Source: Rhodoblastus acidophilus (lineage in GTDB: Bacteria > Pseudomonadota > Alphaproteobacteria > Rhizobiales > Beijerinckiaceae). Taken from it: DNA of 64,000 nt. Shown here piece by piece: positions 1-8,288 of the stretch (the first letter of the stretch is position 1; each line of letters starts with the position of its first letter). Location of the stretch: assembly GCF_900187365.1 (NCBI RefSeq), contig NZ_FYDG01000007.1:94190-158189 (forward strand), read 5' to 3'. A model generated the notes under the pieces. That model searched no databases and had not been told where the DNA came from. It saw nothing but the letters and a program-made list of their open reading frames with translations. Made by a program: the position numbers and the translations under genes.

Positions 1-1279
1 CCCAATAGCCCAGCCGTTTGCCGATCTCGCGCTCGAATCCGCGCTCCACCGGCTCATAAAGCGTTTGCCGCCCCAATGAATCCGGCCAGTAATTCTGGCC
101 CGAAAACGCGTCGGGCTCGTCGTGGTCATAGGCGTAGTCGGTTCCGTAGCCTTCCGAGCGCAACAGCTTGGTCGAGCCGTTGAGGATCACCTTGGGCGGC
201 ATCAGCGAGCCGTGTTCACGGGCGAGGCGCATAGCGCCCTTGTAAGCGAGATAGGCCGCGTTGCTCTTGGGCGCGGTGGCGCAATAGATCACCGCCTGGG
301 CGATCGCCAGTTCGCCTTCCGGCGAACCGAGAAAATCGTAGGCGTCCTTGGCGCCGTTGGCGATGACCAGCGCCTGCGGGTCGGCGAGGCCGATGTCCTC
401 CACCGCCATGCGCACCACGCGTCGCGCCAGGAACAGAGGATCCTCGCCAGCGTCGAACATGCGCGCAAGATAATACAGCGCCGCGTCGGGGTCGGAGCCG
501 CGCACGCATTTGTGCAGGGCCGAAATCAGATTGTAATGGCCCTCCTGGCCCTTGTCGTAGATCGGCGCGCGCCGCTGCACGATCTCGGACAGTTTTGCGG
601 GATCGAAAACCTCGTCAGGACGCGCGGCGCGCCAGATTTCCTCGCACAGGGTCAGCGCGGCGCGGCCGTCGCCATCGGCCATGCGCACGAGGGAGTCGCG
701 CGCGGCCGGGTCGAGGGGCAGGGGCGTGTTTTCAATCGCTTCGGCGCGCGCCAGCAGCTTTTCGACGGCGTCGTCGTCGAGGCTCTTGAACGTCATCACG
801 CGGGCGCGCGACAACAGCGCGGCGTTGAGTTCGAAGGAGGGATTTTCGGTGGTGGCGCCGATCAGCGTGATCACGCCGTCCTCCATCACCGGCAGGAAGG
901 AATCCTGTTGCGCGCGATTGAAGCGATGGATCTCGTCCACGAACAGCAGCGTGCCCTGACCGGCGCCGCGTCGCGCCCTCGCCTGATCGAAAATCTTCTT
1001 GAGATCGGCGACGCCAGAAAAGATCGCCGAAGCCTGGACGAAGTTGAGTTGAGTTTCATGCGCGAGCAATCGCGCCACCGTCGTCTTGCCAGTGCCCGGA
1101 GGGCCCCAGAAAATCAGGCTTCCCAGCGATCCCGATTCGATCAGGCGGGTCAGGGCGCCGTTCTCGCCGAGCAGATGCGCCTGTCCCGCGACTTCGCTCA
1201 ATCGCTTGGGCCGCAGCCGTTCCGCCAGCGGGCGGGGGGCGTCCCGCTCCAATCCTGCGGCGGCGAAAAGATCACTCAT
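1..1279 (-). CDS. rarA: RarA/MgsA replication-associated recombination AAA+ ATPase (3' end beyond window)
   Basis: Reading leftward from the ATG at 1279 gives about 426 residues in one open frame that runs off the left edge. The N-terminus has the RarA box (RPKRLSEVAGQ), Walker A GPPGTGKTT, Walker B LFVDEIHRFN and sensor-1 IGATTENPSFELN. The C-terminal part carries RarA-typical stretches such as RRVVRMAVEDIGLADP and NGSTKLLRSEGYGTDYAY. RarA proteins are about 440 residues, so only the last dozen or so are missing. The family is a tetrameric clamp-loader-like ATPase acting at stalled replication forks. The gene is divergent from the ParA-like gene at 1441. Identification is firm. Confidence 0.95.
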   Translation of the reverse strand, partial: MSDLFAAAGLERDAPRPLAERLRPKRLSEVAGQAHLLGENGALTRLIESGSLGSLIFWGPPGTGKTTVARLLAHETQLNFVQASAIFSGVADLKKIFDQARARRGAGQGTLLFVDEIHRFNRAQQDSFLPVMEDGVITLIGATTENPSFELNAALLSRARVMTFKSLDDDAVEKLLARAEAIENTPLPLDPAARDSLVRMADGDGRAALTLCEEIWRAARPDEVFDPAKLSEIVQRRAPIYDKGQEGHYNLISALHKCVRGSDPDAALYYLARMFDAGEDPLFLARRVVRMAVEDIGLADPQALVIANGAKDAYDFLGSPEGELAIAQAVIYCATAPKSNAAYLAYKGAMRLAREHGSLMPPKVILNGSTKLLRSEGYGTDYAYDHDEPDAFSGQNYWPDSLGRQTLYEPVERGFEREIGKRLGYW

Positions 1280-1440
1280 GAGCGTCGGAGTCCTAAGGTT
1301 ACCAGCGTCGCTTTATTGACCTTATGTCATCTCTATTCTTGTGTATAAATGGTTAAAGTTGATGGCAATCCGTTTTTCTCTGCTAATTTCGGTATTTGGC
1401 ATTCGTCAACATCATTGAGAGTTCCGATATGGAGGGAACG

Positions 1441-2088
1441 ATGCGCAAGATCGCCATCGTAACGCAAAAAGGCGGCGCGGGAAAAACCACTTTGGCGATT
1501 TGCCTCGCCGTCGCCGCGCGGGAGGCGGGAGAAAACGTGTGCTTGATCGACCTCGATCCGATGGGGTCGCTGACCGATTGGGGCCATCGCCGCAAATCCG
1601 AGGATATCCTGGTCATGGCCACCGTCCCCAGTGAATTGCCCTGGATAATGAGCCAGTTGAAAATGCACGGCGCGACGGTGGTCATTGTCGATACGCCAGC
1701 GGGAGACACCGATGTGGCGGCGGCGGCTATTGACGCGACCGACTTGTGTCTGGTTCCCGCGCGTCCCAATATTTTCGACGTGGCGGCCTGCGGCGGCACG
1801 CTGAAAAGGTTGAAGGTGCAAGAGCGCGATTACGCCTTCGTGCTCAACCAATGCCCGCCGCAGCGCCAGACTCCGCGCATCCAGCAGGGCATTGACGCGC
1901 TGGCGGCCATGGGCGCGCTGCTCACTCCGCTGGTGGCGTCCCGCGCCGATTACCAGGAGGCTGCGCGCAAGGCGATGGGCGTGACCGAACTGAACTCGTC
2001 GGGAGCGGCGGCGGCTGAAATGCGTGAGTTGTGGCGATCGACCCGTGCGCGGCTCGAAAGTCGCGCACAGAAAGGGCGCGTTGCCTGA
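1441..2088 (+). CDS. Orphan ParA/MinD-like P-loop ATPase
   Basis: This 215-residue protein starts at the ATG 5 nt after a strong GGAGG (1431-1435); an in-frame ATG at 1429 lies inside that site and is less likely. It has the deviant Walker A KGGAGKTT near the N-terminus, IDLDPMGSLTDW (Walker A'/switch I region) and VDTPAGD (Walker B/switch II). That is the full signature of a ParA-type dimerising ATPase used to position plasmids, chromosomes or protein cargo. No parB follows. A shortened copy of the same gene lies directly downstream (2236-2688). Cargo unknown; it may be a remnant of a mobile-element partition module or an orphan positioning ATPase. Confidence 0.85.
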   Translation: MRKIAIVTQKGGAGKTTLAICLAVAAREAGENVCLIDLDPMGSLTDWGHRRKSEDILVMATVPSELPWIMSQLKMHGATVVIVDTPAGDTDVAAAAIDATDLCLVPARPNIFDVAACGGTLKRLKVQERDYAFVLNQCPPQRQTPRIQQGIDALAAMGALLTPLVASRADYQEAARKAMGVTELNSSGAAAAEMRELWRSTRARLESRAQKGRVA

Positions 2089-2235
2089 AGGTCTGATTAC
2101 GTAAGGGCACGTATTCGTCGGCGCGATCCAGGCCCTTTCGGCAATAGTCTTGTTCTTCGCAATAGGCCTCGGGTCGACGTTTCTGATTCGACTGAGCGTA
2201 CGTCGTTTCGACGCCGTGAATCGGGACGGGAAGAG

Positions 2236-2688
2236 ATGCGGCGCGTCGCCTTCGTCACGCAAAAGGGCGAGTCCGGAAAGAGCACGTTGGCGGCTTGGCT
2301 GGCCGTCGCGGCGCGCGAGGCTGGCGAACGTGTGTTTCTCATCGACCTCGACCGGCTGCAGTCGTTGAGCGGTTGGGCGCGGGCGCGCGGCGACGGGACT
2401 TACGCCGTCGTAATCAACCAATGCCTCACCGCGCGGCGGAACGCCCGCATCGAGGAGGGCGTGGCGACGCTGCAGGCGCTCGGCGTGCTGATGAATCCGC
2501 TGATCTCCTCGCGTGTCGATTGCCAGGAGGCGGTGCGGTGCGGCCTGGGCGTCGGGGAGGTCAATCTCGCCGGCGCGGCGGCGGAGAAAGACCCGGAAAC
2601 TGGCCGCCTGATTGACGGAAAGGCGAACTGCGTTTTAATGGTCGGAAAAAGGAAACCTCATGTCCGACCTGTCGCCCGCCGCGCTTGA
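2236..2688 (+). pseudogene. Internally deleted duplicate of the ParA-like ATPase
   Basis: The first about 50 residues (VTQKGESGKSTLAAWLAVAA, then FLIDLDRLQSLSGW) align with residues 1-45 of the gene at 1441. The following part (YAVVINQCLTARRNARIEEG, then LGVLMNPLISSRVDCQEA) aligns with its C-terminal half. About 60 residues in between are absent, including the Walker B/switch II VDTPAGD segment. The P-loop also reads KGESGKS rather than KGGxGK[ST]. The reading frame is open but runs past the homologous end and overlaps the start of pyrE by 29 nt. The product could not hydrolyse ATP like ParA. I read it as a decayed tandem duplicate, although expression of a small protein cannot be excluded. 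Confidence 0.7.
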
Positions 2689-3367
2689 AAAACAACTGAT
2701 CGCCGAAGAGACCGCCAAAATGCTGCTGGAGGTCGGCGCCGTGCTGTTCAACGCGGAAAAGCCGTTCATCTTCACCTCTGGCTGGGCCAGCCCGGTCTAT
2801 ACCGACATGCGCAAGCTGATCGCCTTTCCGCGGCTGCGCAGCCGTCTGCTGGATTTCGCTGTCACCACGATCCAGCGCGAGATCGGGTACGAAAGCCTCG
2901 ATATTATCGCGGGCGGCGAAACGGCCGGCATTCCCTTTGCGGCGTGGATTTCCGATCGTCTCAGCCTGCCGATGCAATATGTGCGCAAGAAGCCCAAGGG
3001 GTTTGGCCGCAACGCCCGCATCGAGGGCGAGTTGAAAGACGGCGCCCGCACTCTGCTGGTTGAGGATCTCGCCACCGACGGCGCGTCGAAAGTCAATTTC
3101 TGCACGGCGATTCGCGATGCGGGCCAATCCTGCGCCCATACGTTCGTGTTTTTCTTCTACGACATCTTCCCGCAGGCGCGCGCGGAACTGGCCAAGGAGG
3201 GCATCAGCCTGCACCAACTCACCACCTGGTGGGACGTGCTGAAGGTCGCGCGCAAGACGAATTACCTTCCGGATGCGACGCTCGACGAGGTGGAGAAATT
3301 TCTCCATGCGCCTGCCGAATGGTCGGCGGCTCACGGCGGGGCCTCCGAATTCGGCCAAAAGGGGTAA
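2660..3367 (+). CDS. pyrE: Orotate phosphoribosyltransferase
   Basis: The 235-residue protein transfers orotate to PRPP to make orotidine 5'-phosphate, the fifth step of de novo pyrimidine synthesis. The PRPP-binding loop is visible as [30 protein letters not shown] and [15 protein letters not shown] are further type I phosphoribosyltransferase segments. An AAGGAAA ribosome site precedes the ATG by 5 nt. The sequence [20 protein letters not shown] is typical of the alphaproteobacterial form. It is followed after 5 nt by a secreted-protein gene and may be cotranscribed with it. Confidence 0.96.
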   Translation: MSDLSPAALEKQLIAEETAKMLLEVGAVLFNAEKPFIFTSGWASPVYTDMRKLIAFPRLRSRLLDFAVTTIQREIGYESLDIIAGGETAGIPFAAWISDRLSLPMQYVRKKPKGFGRNARIEGELKDGARTLLVEDLATDGASKVNFCTAIRDAGQSCAHTFVFFFYDIFPQARAELAKEGISLHQLTTWWDVLKVARKTNYLPDATLDEVEKFLHAPAEWSAAHGGASEFGQKG

Positions 3368-3372
3368 GCGGC

Positions 3373-3963
3373 ATGCGGCGTCTGCTTTTCCTCCTCGGCG
3401 CCGCATTTTTTCTGTCGCCGCCGGCGCGCGCCGCGGATTGCGCGGGCGTCGGCTTCGCGGACATGCTCTGGGTGCGTTTCGCCAAGGCGCCCGGCGCTGT
3501 GGCGTTCACGGGCGGCAAGTCCCGGATCGCTGTCGCGCGTGGCGAGTTGCTGGCGCTCGGCGTTATCTCCGACGCGCAGGTTTGCGCCGAGGCGCTCAAG
3601 AGCGGTCGTTCCGGTTGGCTGCCGAACGATTCGCTGGAGAAAATCGTCCGCATCAATGACACCGGCTCTTTCGTCGGCGATTGGCGGCGCGGCGCGGCCG
3701 CATTGCGCATCGACTGGCGCGACGACGGTCGCCTCATCGTCGAGGCGACGGGCGCCGGCTCGGTCGCTGGCGATATGGATATGCGCGATGGCGTCGGCCT
3801 GTTTTACGGCGAGGGCGTCGATCCCGAAAATATGGAGGCGCCGGGGTGCCGGGTGCGCATGGCGCGCGGCGGCGAGTTGTTGCTGGTGCGCGACAATGGC
3901 CAGTGTGGCGGCGGTCTGGCCGGAACTTACGCGTCCGTCAGATCGGCTGCGCGGGCGAAATAA
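3373..3963 (+). CDS. Secreted hypothetical protein
   Basis: This 196-residue protein has a clear Sec signal peptide (MRRLLFLLGAAFFLSPPARA followed by ADCAG), so it is exported to the periplasm. The ATG at 3373 is chosen because it places the signal peptide at the very N-terminus; longer in-frame extensions would bury it inside pyrE. The mature part has four cysteines and a C-terminal GxCGGGLAGTY segment reminiscent of small periplasmic beta-barrel or lysozyme-inhibitor-like proteins, but I do not recognise a family. It follows pyrE by 5 nt, and its 3' end overlaps the convergent RHH gene by 26 bp. Confidence 0.75.
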   Translation: MRRLLFLLGAAFFLSPPARAADCAGVGFADMLWVRFAKAPGAVAFTGGKSRIAVARGELLALGVISDAQVCAEALKSGRSGWLPNDSLEKIVRINDTGSFVGDWRRGAAALRIDWRDDGRLIVEATGAGSVAGDMDMRDGVGLFYGEGVDPENMEAPGCRVRMARGGELLLVRDNGQCGGGLAGTYASVRSAARAK

Positions 3964-4180
3964 GCTTCTCCCGATAGTGGCGCAGAATCGCGACGCGCAG
4001 CGCCGAAGACAGGTTGGCGCCGCCGCGCGCCGAATCGACTTCCACGACCAGCGCGGGTAGGGAAAGGCCACGGTCCCCGGCCATCTCGCGCAAGGCGTCC
4101 CAAAAATCATCCTCCAGCGAAATCGACGTGCGATGTCCCGCGATGACCAGCGAGCGCTTGCGAAGTTTATCGTCGCTCAC
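3938..4180 (-). CDS. Ribbon-helix-helix domain protein (RHH_4 type)
   Basis: The 80-residue protein contains RSLVIAGHRTSISLEDDFW, then ALREMAGDRGLSLPALV, the characteristic beta strand plus two helices of the RHH_4 family common in Rhizobiales. Such proteins are thought to bind DNA as dimers, but their targets are unknown. The C-terminal SSALRVAILRHYREKL helix is also typical. It is the last gene of a leftward set with DUF4169 and sspB, an arrangement seen repeatedly in alphaproteobacteria. Its 3' end overlaps the convergent secreted-protein gene. Confidence 0.85.
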   Translation of the reverse strand: MSDDKLRKRSLVIAGHRTSISLEDDFWDALREMAGDRGLSLPALVVEVDSARGGANLSSALRVAILRHYREKLISPAQPI

Positions 4181-4276
4181 GTGTGGATCGACCCGCGCTT
4201 GAAGCGGGCGTCATGACCGTATCGCGCCAAGGCGGGGCAGGGGCGCCGGTCGAGGCTGAAAGCAAACATAGAAGAA

Positions 4277-4477
4277 TCAGTGGTTTTCCGGCGGAGTGGA
4301 GTCCGCCTCCAAACGGTGGCCGTCGAGCTTGCGCACATCCTGATCGCGCCGGGCCGAGGCAAGCGTTTTCTCCGCTTTGCTCAAACCGTGCTTGATGCGG
4401 TTGGAGTCCGCCTCGCTCTCGCGCTCATCGCGTTCCCGGCGCTTGCGCGCCAGACGCAGGTTGACGACTTCGCCCAT
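4277..4477 (-). CDS. DUF4169 family small basic protein
   Basis: This 66-residue, highly charged protein begins MGEVVNLRLARKRRERDE and contains NRIKHGLSKAEK and the closing KLDGHRLE. Together these match what I know as DUF4169, a short helical protein encoded next to sspB in many alphaproteobacteria. Its ATG shares one base with the sspB stop codon (TGATG), so translation is probably coupled. Biochemical role unknown. The extreme proportion of Arg, Lys and Glu suggests a single charged helix, perhaps RNA- or protein-binding. Confidence 0.85.
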   Translation of the reverse strand: MGEVVNLRLARKRRERDERESEADSNRIKHGLSKAEKTLASARRDQDVRKLDGHRLEADSTPPENH

Positions 4478-5070
4478 CAGGTCTTTTTGCGGAAGGCGTC
4501 GATGGACACGACCTTCGCGCCCTCGTCGCCGCTCTTTTCCGCCGCCGCTTCGTCGGCCTTGCCAGACGCCGGGGCAAGCTTGGGCTCCGCGCCGGCGCCG
4601 CGCGGCTTCTTCTCGGCCTCGCGCGGGGTGGGGCGGGGCGGATTGGCCACCGGGCCGAGGTCGATCGTGGACTCTTCGTCCTCATCACCCTCGATCTCGC
4701 CGTCTTCGCCCTCCTCCTGCGACTCGAACTTCAGGCCGAATTGCACGGAGGGATCGTAAAAGCCGGCGATGGCGTCGAAAGGCACGGACAGGCGTTCGGG
4801 CACGTTCTTGAAGTGCAGGCCGACCTCGAACCCGAGTTCATCGACCTTGAGATCCCAGAACTGGTATTGGAGGATGATCGTCATCTCCTCCGGATATTGC
4901 TCGCGCAGCCTTTGCGACAGCTTCACGCCGGGCGCATGGGTTCGGAACGTGATGTAGAAATGATGATCGCCCGGCAAGCCGTCGCGGGCGGCGTCGGCCA
5001 GCACCTTGCGAACGACGCCGCGCAGCGCGTCCTGTACTTGAAGATCGTAGCGTATCAAATCTTTCGACAT
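4477..5070 (-). CDS. sspB: ClpXP adaptor SspB (alphaproteobacterial type)
   Basis: SspB binds the ssrA tag on stalled translation products and delivers them to ClpXP. The 197-residue protein shows the tag-binding fold (HHFYITFRTHAPGVKLSQ, YPEEMTIILQYQFWDL, LHFKNVPERLSVPFDAIAGF), a long acidic/proline-rich linker (about residues 120-185), and the C-terminal ClpX-docking peptide KVVSIDAFRKK. The tmRNA gene that encodes the matching tag sits directly upstream on the same strand, so adaptor and tag are neighbours. DUF4169 overlaps its stop codon. Confidence 0.95.
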   Translation of the reverse strand: MSKDLIRYDLQVQDALRGVVRKVLADAARDGLPGDHHFYITFRTHAPGVKLSQRLREQYPEEMTIILQYQFWDLKVDELGFEVGLHFKNVPERLSVPFDAIAGFYDPSVQFGLKFESQEEGEDGEIEGDEDEESTIDLGPVANPPRPTPREAEKKPRGAGAEPKLAPASGKADEAAAEKSGDEGAKVVSIDAFRKKT

Positions 5071-5109
5071 TGGTCTTTCATTGGATTTGAGACCGGCCGC
5101 GCTCGAAAA

Positions 5110-5450
5110 CGAGTGGAGGCTTCTGTTGCCAGGCGCCTCCGGACCCCGCCTGAAGCGGCTAAGCCTCAGGACTTCAATTTCGGTACTATCACCGCATTAC
5201 GCGGCGACGGCCACCGGAGCATAGTTGTCGTTGGCAACTATAGGTTTGACCCGATAACGGCGGTATCATGCCGGGCAAAAGAACACCCTTTACACCCTCG
5301 TCTATCCTATTTCGCCCCCGCCGCAAGCCATCCCAAGCGGTGGAGCCATCCTTGCAGATGGCTTGTGGTGGAGGCGCCGGGTACCGCCCCCGGGTCCGAT
5401 AGGCTTATTTCGATGACCATTTATCGCCATAGCCGTCCGAGGACGGCAGA
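5110..5450 (-). ncRNA. ssrA: Permuted two-piece tmRNA (alpha_tmRNA)
   Basis: On the minus strand the tag frame runs from 5235 to 5200 and reads ANDNYAPVAVAA followed by TAA (5199-5197), the standard alphaproteobacterial degradation tag. The acceptor piece lies upstream, ending in CGCCTCCACCA with CCA at 5368-5366. The coding piece begins at 5319 with GGGGGCG, which pairs with CGCCTCC to give a 7-bp acceptor stem with the hallmark G-U at the third pair. The segment between 5365 and 5320 is the processed intervening sequence. A CCGGG/CCCGG T-like arm sits just before the acceptor. Outer ends are approximate; hairpin 5140-5115 may mark the 3' end. tmRNA rescues stalled ribosomes by trans-translation. 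Confidence 0.93.
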
Positions 5451-5600
5451 TCGAATATAGTGAAGCCATCCGCGCCGCGAAAGGGGAAAAACGCGGCGCC
5501 TTGCCTCTTGCGCGACCTCCGGCGCGGCTGGAGTCTTGAATCCGTCAAGCTCGGAGCCTAGGATTCCCGAGCGGAATGCGGCGCCAACAGGTGAAGAACG

Positions 5601-6449
5601 ATGAAGATTGAAAAAATTGGCGTGATCGGCGCCGGCGTGATGGGGGCGGGCATCGCCCAGGCCTTCGCGACCTCGGGCTATCCTGTGCTGCTGCGCGACA
5701 TTTCGCAAAGCGCGCTCGACCGTGTGTTCGCGACCGTCAAGGCTAGTCTGTCGCGTCTGGTCGCCAAGGAGAAAATGACGCAGAGCGACGCCGACGCGGC
5801 GCTGGCGCGCATCGTTCCGACGCTGAAGCTGGAGGACTTTCGTGACCGCGACCTGATCGTCGAAGCGGTGGTGGAGAAATTCGAGGTCAAGAAGGCGATT
5901 GTCGCCGATCTCGACGGCATTTGCGCCGAGAAGGCGATTTTCGCCAGCAACACCTCGTCGCTGTCGTTGACGAAGATCGCAGCCGCGTCGAAACAGCCGG
6001 GCCGGGTGATCGGCATGCATTTCTTCAATCCCGTGCCGATGATGCGGTTGGTCGAGGTGATTCGCGCCATCCAGACCTCGGATGCGGTCAACGCCGCCAT
6101 TGTCGAGACCGTGGCTCGGCTCGGCAAGGAGGCGAGGGTCGCGCGCGATTCGTATGGCTTCGTCGTCAATCGCGTGCTGATTCCGATGGTCAACGAGGCG
6201 ATCAACTGCGTTTATGAAAATGTCGCCACGCCGGAAGACGTCGACGCCATGATGAAGCTGGGCGCCGCCCATCCGATGGGTCCGTTGGCGCTCGCCGATA
6301 TGATCGGCCTCGACATCGTGCTCGACGTGATGGAGGTCCTCTACGCGGGCTTCTCCGATCCGAAATACCGGCCGAGCCCCTTGCTCAAACAGATGTGTGA
6401 CGCCGGCTTTCTCGGCCGTAAGACGGGACGTGGCTTTTTCAGCTATTGA
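5601..6449 (+). CDS. hbd: 3-hydroxyacyl-CoA (3-hydroxybutyryl-CoA) dehydrogenase
   Basis: The 282-residue protein has the N-terminal NAD-binding Rossmann motif IGVIGAGVMGAGIAQAFA. It also has the catalytic-region segments SNTSSLSLTKIA and GMHFFNPVPMMRLVEV (catalytic His in MHFF) and a C-terminal helical domain with YGFVVNRVLIPMVNEA and GFLGRKTGRGFFSY. Length and order match monofunctional Hbd/PaaH enzymes, which interconvert 3-hydroxyacyl-CoA and acetoacetyl-CoA-type substrates. In phototrophs this step serves butyrate, polyhydroxybutyrate or ethylmalonyl-CoA metabolism. Start ATG follows GGTGAAGAACG. It is transcribed alone, away from ssrA. Confidence 0.93.
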   Translation: MKIEKIGVIGAGVMGAGIAQAFATSGYPVLLRDISQSALDRVFATVKASLSRLVAKEKMTQSDADAALARIVPTLKLEDFRDRDLIVEAVVEKFEVKKAIVADLDGICAEKAIFASNTSSLSLTKIAAASKQPGRVIGMHFFNPVPMMRLVEVIRAIQTSDAVNAAIVETVARLGKEARVARDSYGFVVNRVLIPMVNEAINCVYENVATPEDVDAMMKLGAAHPMGPLALADMIGLDIVLDVMEVLYAGFSDPKYRPSPLLKQMCDAGFLGRKTGRGFFSY

Positions 6450-6487
6450 GCGCGTGGTAAGGACCCCGGCGTCGTCCGGAGTCCGCT

Positions 6488-7384
6488 ATGCTGAACCGCC
6501 ACCCCGAATATCAGTATCTCGACCTGATGAACCAGGTGCTGGAGCGTGGCGACCGCCGGATTGACCGCACCGGGGTCGGCACGCTGTCGATTTTCGGCGC
6601 GATGATCCGATTCGACCTCAGCGCCGGGGCGCCGTTGCTCACCACCAAGCGCGTCTATTGGAAGACCGCCGTCAAGGAAATGCTGTGGTTCCTGACCGGC
6701 GACACCAATATCCAGGCGCTGTTGAAAGAGAACGTGCGGATTTGGTCGGACTGGCCGCTGACGCGCTATCGCAAGGAAACGGGCGAGTCGGTCAGCCAGG
6801 ACGTTTTCGAGGCGCGCATCGTCGAGGATGACGATTTCGCGCGGCGCTGGGGCGATCTCGGCCCGGTCTATGGCAAGCAGTGGCGGCGCTGGCAGGGGCC
6901 GGACGGCCGCGAACACGACCAGATCGCCGGCGTCATCGACGCCCTGCGGAAAAATCCGTCGAGCCGCCGCATTCTGTTCCACGCCTGGAACGTGGCGGAA
7001 ATCGACCAGATGGCGCTGCCGCCCTGTCACATGGTCTATCAGTTTCATGTCAGCAACGGACGCTTGTCCTGCATGTTGCTGCAGCGGTCGGTGGATCTGC
7101 TGTTGGGCTGCCCGTTCAACTGGATTGGCGCCGCCGCGCTGCAGAGCATGATTGCGCAGCAATGCGACCTTGAGCCGGGCGATTTCGTCTGGGTCGGCGG
7201 CGACGTCCACCTGTACCTGAACCATCTCGATCAGGCCCGGCTGCAACTCACCCGGGAACCGCGACCGCTGCCGCGCCTGCGCCTGAAAAGACGACCGCCG
7301 AGCATCGACGCCTATCGCATCGAGGATTTCGAGGTGGAGGGCTACGACCCGCACCCGCATATCGCCGCCGAGGTCGCCGTTTAG
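6488..7384 (+). CDS. thyA: Thymidylate synthase ThyA
   Basis: The 298-residue enzyme methylates dUMP with methylenetetrahydrofolate to give dTMP and dihydrofolate. Visible features are RTGVGTLSIFG at the N-terminus, the catalytic cysteine in LPPCHMVYQFHV (about residue 180), the phosphate-binding QRSVD, and FVWVGGDVHLYLNHLDQ with the conserved His and Tyr. REPRPLPRL and YDPHPHIAAEVAV complete the C-terminus. The segment after QRSVDLLLG reads CPFNWIGAAAL, where E. coli has LPFNIASYALL. The key Asn is kept but neighbours differ. It pairs functionally with folA about 2.3 kb downstream, although unrelated genes separate the two. Confidence 0.95.
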   Translation: MLNRHPEYQYLDLMNQVLERGDRRIDRTGVGTLSIFGAMIRFDLSAGAPLLTTKRVYWKTAVKEMLWFLTGDTNIQALLKENVRIWSDWPLTRYRKETGESVSQDVFEARIVEDDDFARRWGDLGPVYGKQWRRWQGPDGREHDQIAGVIDALRKNPSSRRILFHAWNVAEIDQMALPPCHMVYQFHVSNGRLSCMLLQRSVDLLLGCPFNWIGAAALQSMIAQQCDLEPGDFVWVGGDVHLYLNHLDQARLQLTREPRPLPRLRLKRRPPSIDAYRIEDFEVEGYDPHPHIAAEVAV

Positions 7385-7594
7385 CTGGCGCGGCCTTTTG
7401 GGGCCTGATGACGCCCGGTTTCCTTGCACATGCCTGCGGACATGTCGCATGTTCCGGACGGGCAGACGACATCTCGCTTGTTGGGCGCGCGGGCGCCTTG
7501 CAGACGTGCGGCCTCACCGCGACGATGCAGAACTGGCCGGCGCCGCAATCCTTGTCCGCCTTGGACGCGTCGGCCGCCACTTCATAGCGAAAAG

Positions 7595-7840
7595 TCAGGC
7601 GGCGTAGCACGTCTCCGCCGTGGCGACGCCCACTCGGATGATCATTTCGTGGTTCTGATCGAGAACCTGCAGGAACTCTCCCGGCTGGCCGCGCTTTCGC
7701 GCGAGACTCGCCAGCGCCCGCCAAATGGCGAGGTTGGAGGCGAATTCCACGCTCTCCCGATGCCGGATTTCTCCACCGGCGCCAACCAGACGCAGTTCAA
7801 GCTTCTGGACCATCGCAGCCTCGCTTTTCTGGATAGCCAT
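7595..7840 (-). CDS. Small hypothetical protein, second gene of a two-gene operon
   Basis: This 81-residue protein reads MAIQKSEAAMVQKLELRL at its N-terminus and contains NLAIWRALASLARKRGQPGE and HEMIIRVGVATAET. Its ATG overlaps the stop codon of the preceding gene by one base (TGATG), indicating translational coupling. I do not recognise the family; predicted mixed alpha/beta, cytoplasmic. It lies between thyA and folA, together with the 88-residue gene upstream of it, in what looks like an inserted accessory block. The roughly 210 bp between it and thyA holds no gene I can support. Confidence 0.6.
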   Translation of the reverse strand: MAIQKSEAAMVQKLELRLVGAGGEIRHRESVEFASNLAIWRALASLARKRGQPGEFLQVLDQNHEMIIRVGVATAETCYAA

Positions 7841-8106
7841 CAGGCTGCGGAACCGGATTGGAGCAATTCGGCATAGGCATCAATCAGCGAGACGCGCGAA
7901 AAACCACGCGGATTCGCCCAGGCGGGTTCGTCGAGCAGCCACTGGACGATGGCTTCGTCGGCGCAGGCCTCGGCGGAATGGCTTGCAAGAAACGCGCGCC
8001 GGTCCCACTCATCCCGCCCGCCGCTATCCAGCAGATACGCGATCGCGATGGCGTGATGCATGTCGGACGCGTCAGCGTAAATCTGGGATCGAAATTCGAA
8101 GTGCAT
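7840..8106 (-). CDS. Small hypothetical protein, first gene of a two-gene operon
   Basis: The start at 8106 (MHFEFRSQIYADASDMHHA) is preferred over an upstream in-frame codon because GGGGGG lies 6 nt before it. The 88-residue protein is acidic and helical (AIAIAYLLDSGGRDEWDRRA, ADEAIVQWLLDEPAW). The family is not recognised. Coupling to the next gene by a one-base stop/start overlap suggests the two products work together. Small-protein pairs of this kind can be toxin-antitoxin or immunity pairs, but nothing in the sequence shows that here. Confidence 0.6.
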   Translation of the reverse strand: MHFEFRSQIYADASDMHHAIAIAYLLDSGGRDEWDRRAFLASHSAEACADEAIVQWLLDEPAWANPRGFSRVSLIDAYAELLQSGSAA

Positions 8107-8288
8107 GGTCGTCCCCCCGAAATCGCACATCCAGCCTGGCGTTTCGGCTTCAGGGCGCCGATATCATTCGTCCGAGGCTGGTTAGGTCGAGGGTAATGCC
8201 TTGAATCGCATCGAGATAGAAATAAAATAATTGTGAGGTCGTCCTGGCTGGCCGCCGGGAACTTTTTTTCACGACGGCTAATCGCCCG

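Noticed and set aside
122..1348. 408-codon rightward frame at the left edge
   Set aside because: The opposite strand encodes RarA with intact AAA+ motifs.
5460..5600. Additional small RNA next to ssrA
   Set aside because: Nothing beyond ordinary promoter-like sequence for the dehydrogenase gene.
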